Made by a program: the position numbers and the translations under genes. DNA of 64,000 nt from the NCBI GenBank assembly GCA_021831785.1, contig JAKBMB010000011.1, positions 1 to 64,000 of the forward strand. Direction: 5' to 3'. Below the pieces are notes generated by a model. It ran no database searches. It was not told the DNA's origin and worked only from the letters and a program-made list of their open reading frames with translations. This document shows positions 63,745 to 64,000 of the stretch, piece after piece (position 1 is the stretch's first letter; every line of letters starts with the position of its first letter). This DNA comes from Deltaproteobacteria bacterium. Lineage in GTDB: Bacteria; Desulfobacterota; Binatia; Binatales; Binataceae.

Positions 63745-64000
63745 CTACCCATTGCGAGCGACGGTCAGCAGAAAAGCCTCAAGCTCCTTCATCGCCTCGA
63801 GATCCTCGGTGATAGACGGCAGACGTGCGGCCACCTTTTCGCGCAGCAGACTCTTGGTTGCCGGATCGTTGGCGATCTGGATATTGACATTAACGAATTC
63901 GTCCGCGTCGCGCACCGCCAACTCCGACAGGCCCATAGCCTTGTAAAACCCGAGGCTTAGGCGACCGCGCATAAATTCGCCCGGCAGCGTTACGACCGGC
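63745..64000 (-). CDS. C-terminal end of an O-GlcNAc-transferase-like (TPR-SPINDLY) protein, partial
   Basis: The reading frame is open to the right window edge and covers the protein's last 84 residues. The segment PVVTLPGEFMRGRLS and GLSELAVRDADEFV, followed by a helical end, matches the tail of the OGT/SPINDLY catalytic domain, where PV-TLPG is close to the sugar-nucleotide site. The main part is outside the window. Earlier frames from an internal ATG (63972) should not be taken as the start. Confidence 0.6.
   Translation of the reverse strand, partial: PVVTLPGEFMRGRLSLGFYKAMGLSELAVRDADEFVNVNIQIANDPATKSLLREKVAARLPSITEDLEAMKELEAFLLTVARNG

Overview
The window is GC-rich DNA from an unplaced bacterium. 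It carries bacterial-type informational genes (mutS, aspS, hisS, lhr, comEC), F420 biosynthesis genes, a complex I fragment, a thiolase/DUF35 pair, MJ0042 zinc-ribbon and VWA-FHA proteins and several lipoproteins. The mix is compatible with a Desulfobacterota-like or Binatota-like soil or sediment lineage, but no rRNA or tRNA gene was found and the placement is only an inference. Coding density is high, intergenic gaps are short, and GTG/TTG starts are common.

Layout. 1-3.1 kb (+): cofD and cofE for coenzyme F420, a long-chain polyprenyl diphosphate synthase, and two translationally coupled small membrane peptides. 3.2-13.5 kb (-): a nuclease-fold-like hypothetical, mutS, a 14-repeat kelch-like lipoprotein, a DedA protein, a GH15 glucoamylase/trehalase-like enzyme and an MBL-fold hydrolase. 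13.9-30.7 kb (+): thiI, a VOC protein, a lipoprotein, a partial complex I set (nuoB, nuoF, a short nuoG), glycine oxidase, a receiver-domain protein, a very long Lhr helicase and aconitase. 30.8-37.3 kb (-): an APH-like kinase, an EmrA-like adaptor, a lipoprotein and a DUF4382 protein, followed by a VWA-FHA protein on +.

39.2-40.5 kb is a decaying type II restriction-modification-like locus. An XRE/C-protein-like regulator and a PD-(D/E)XK endonuclease overlap on the minus strand. A broken DNA methyltransferase remnant, with a frameshift, an in-frame stop and a truncated 3' end, converges on them. 41-45.6 kb (+): an isoquinoline-oxidoreductase-type molybdenum hydroxylase (two subunits) and ilvB without ilvN. 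45.7-54.5 kb: a GT4 glycosyltransferase, an MJ0042/DUF3426 protein, a GcvH homologue lacking the lipoyl lysine, alanine dehydrogenase, and a hisS-aspS-lipoprotein operon. 54.9-59.8 kb (-): thiolase, DUF35 protein and ComEC.

60-64 kb: a cupredoxin and small membrane proteins (+), then a minus-strand set. That set contains a DGQHR-domain (DndB-like) protein whose gene overlaps a protein with a DksA/TraR-type C4 zinc finger, a small secreted proline-rich protein, and the C-terminal end of an O-GlcNAc-transferase-like protein cut by the window edge. The most promising leads for undescribed biology are the DGQHR/zinc-finger pair, the restriction endonuclease left without its methyltransferase, the lysine-less GcvH, and the repeat insertion in AspRS.
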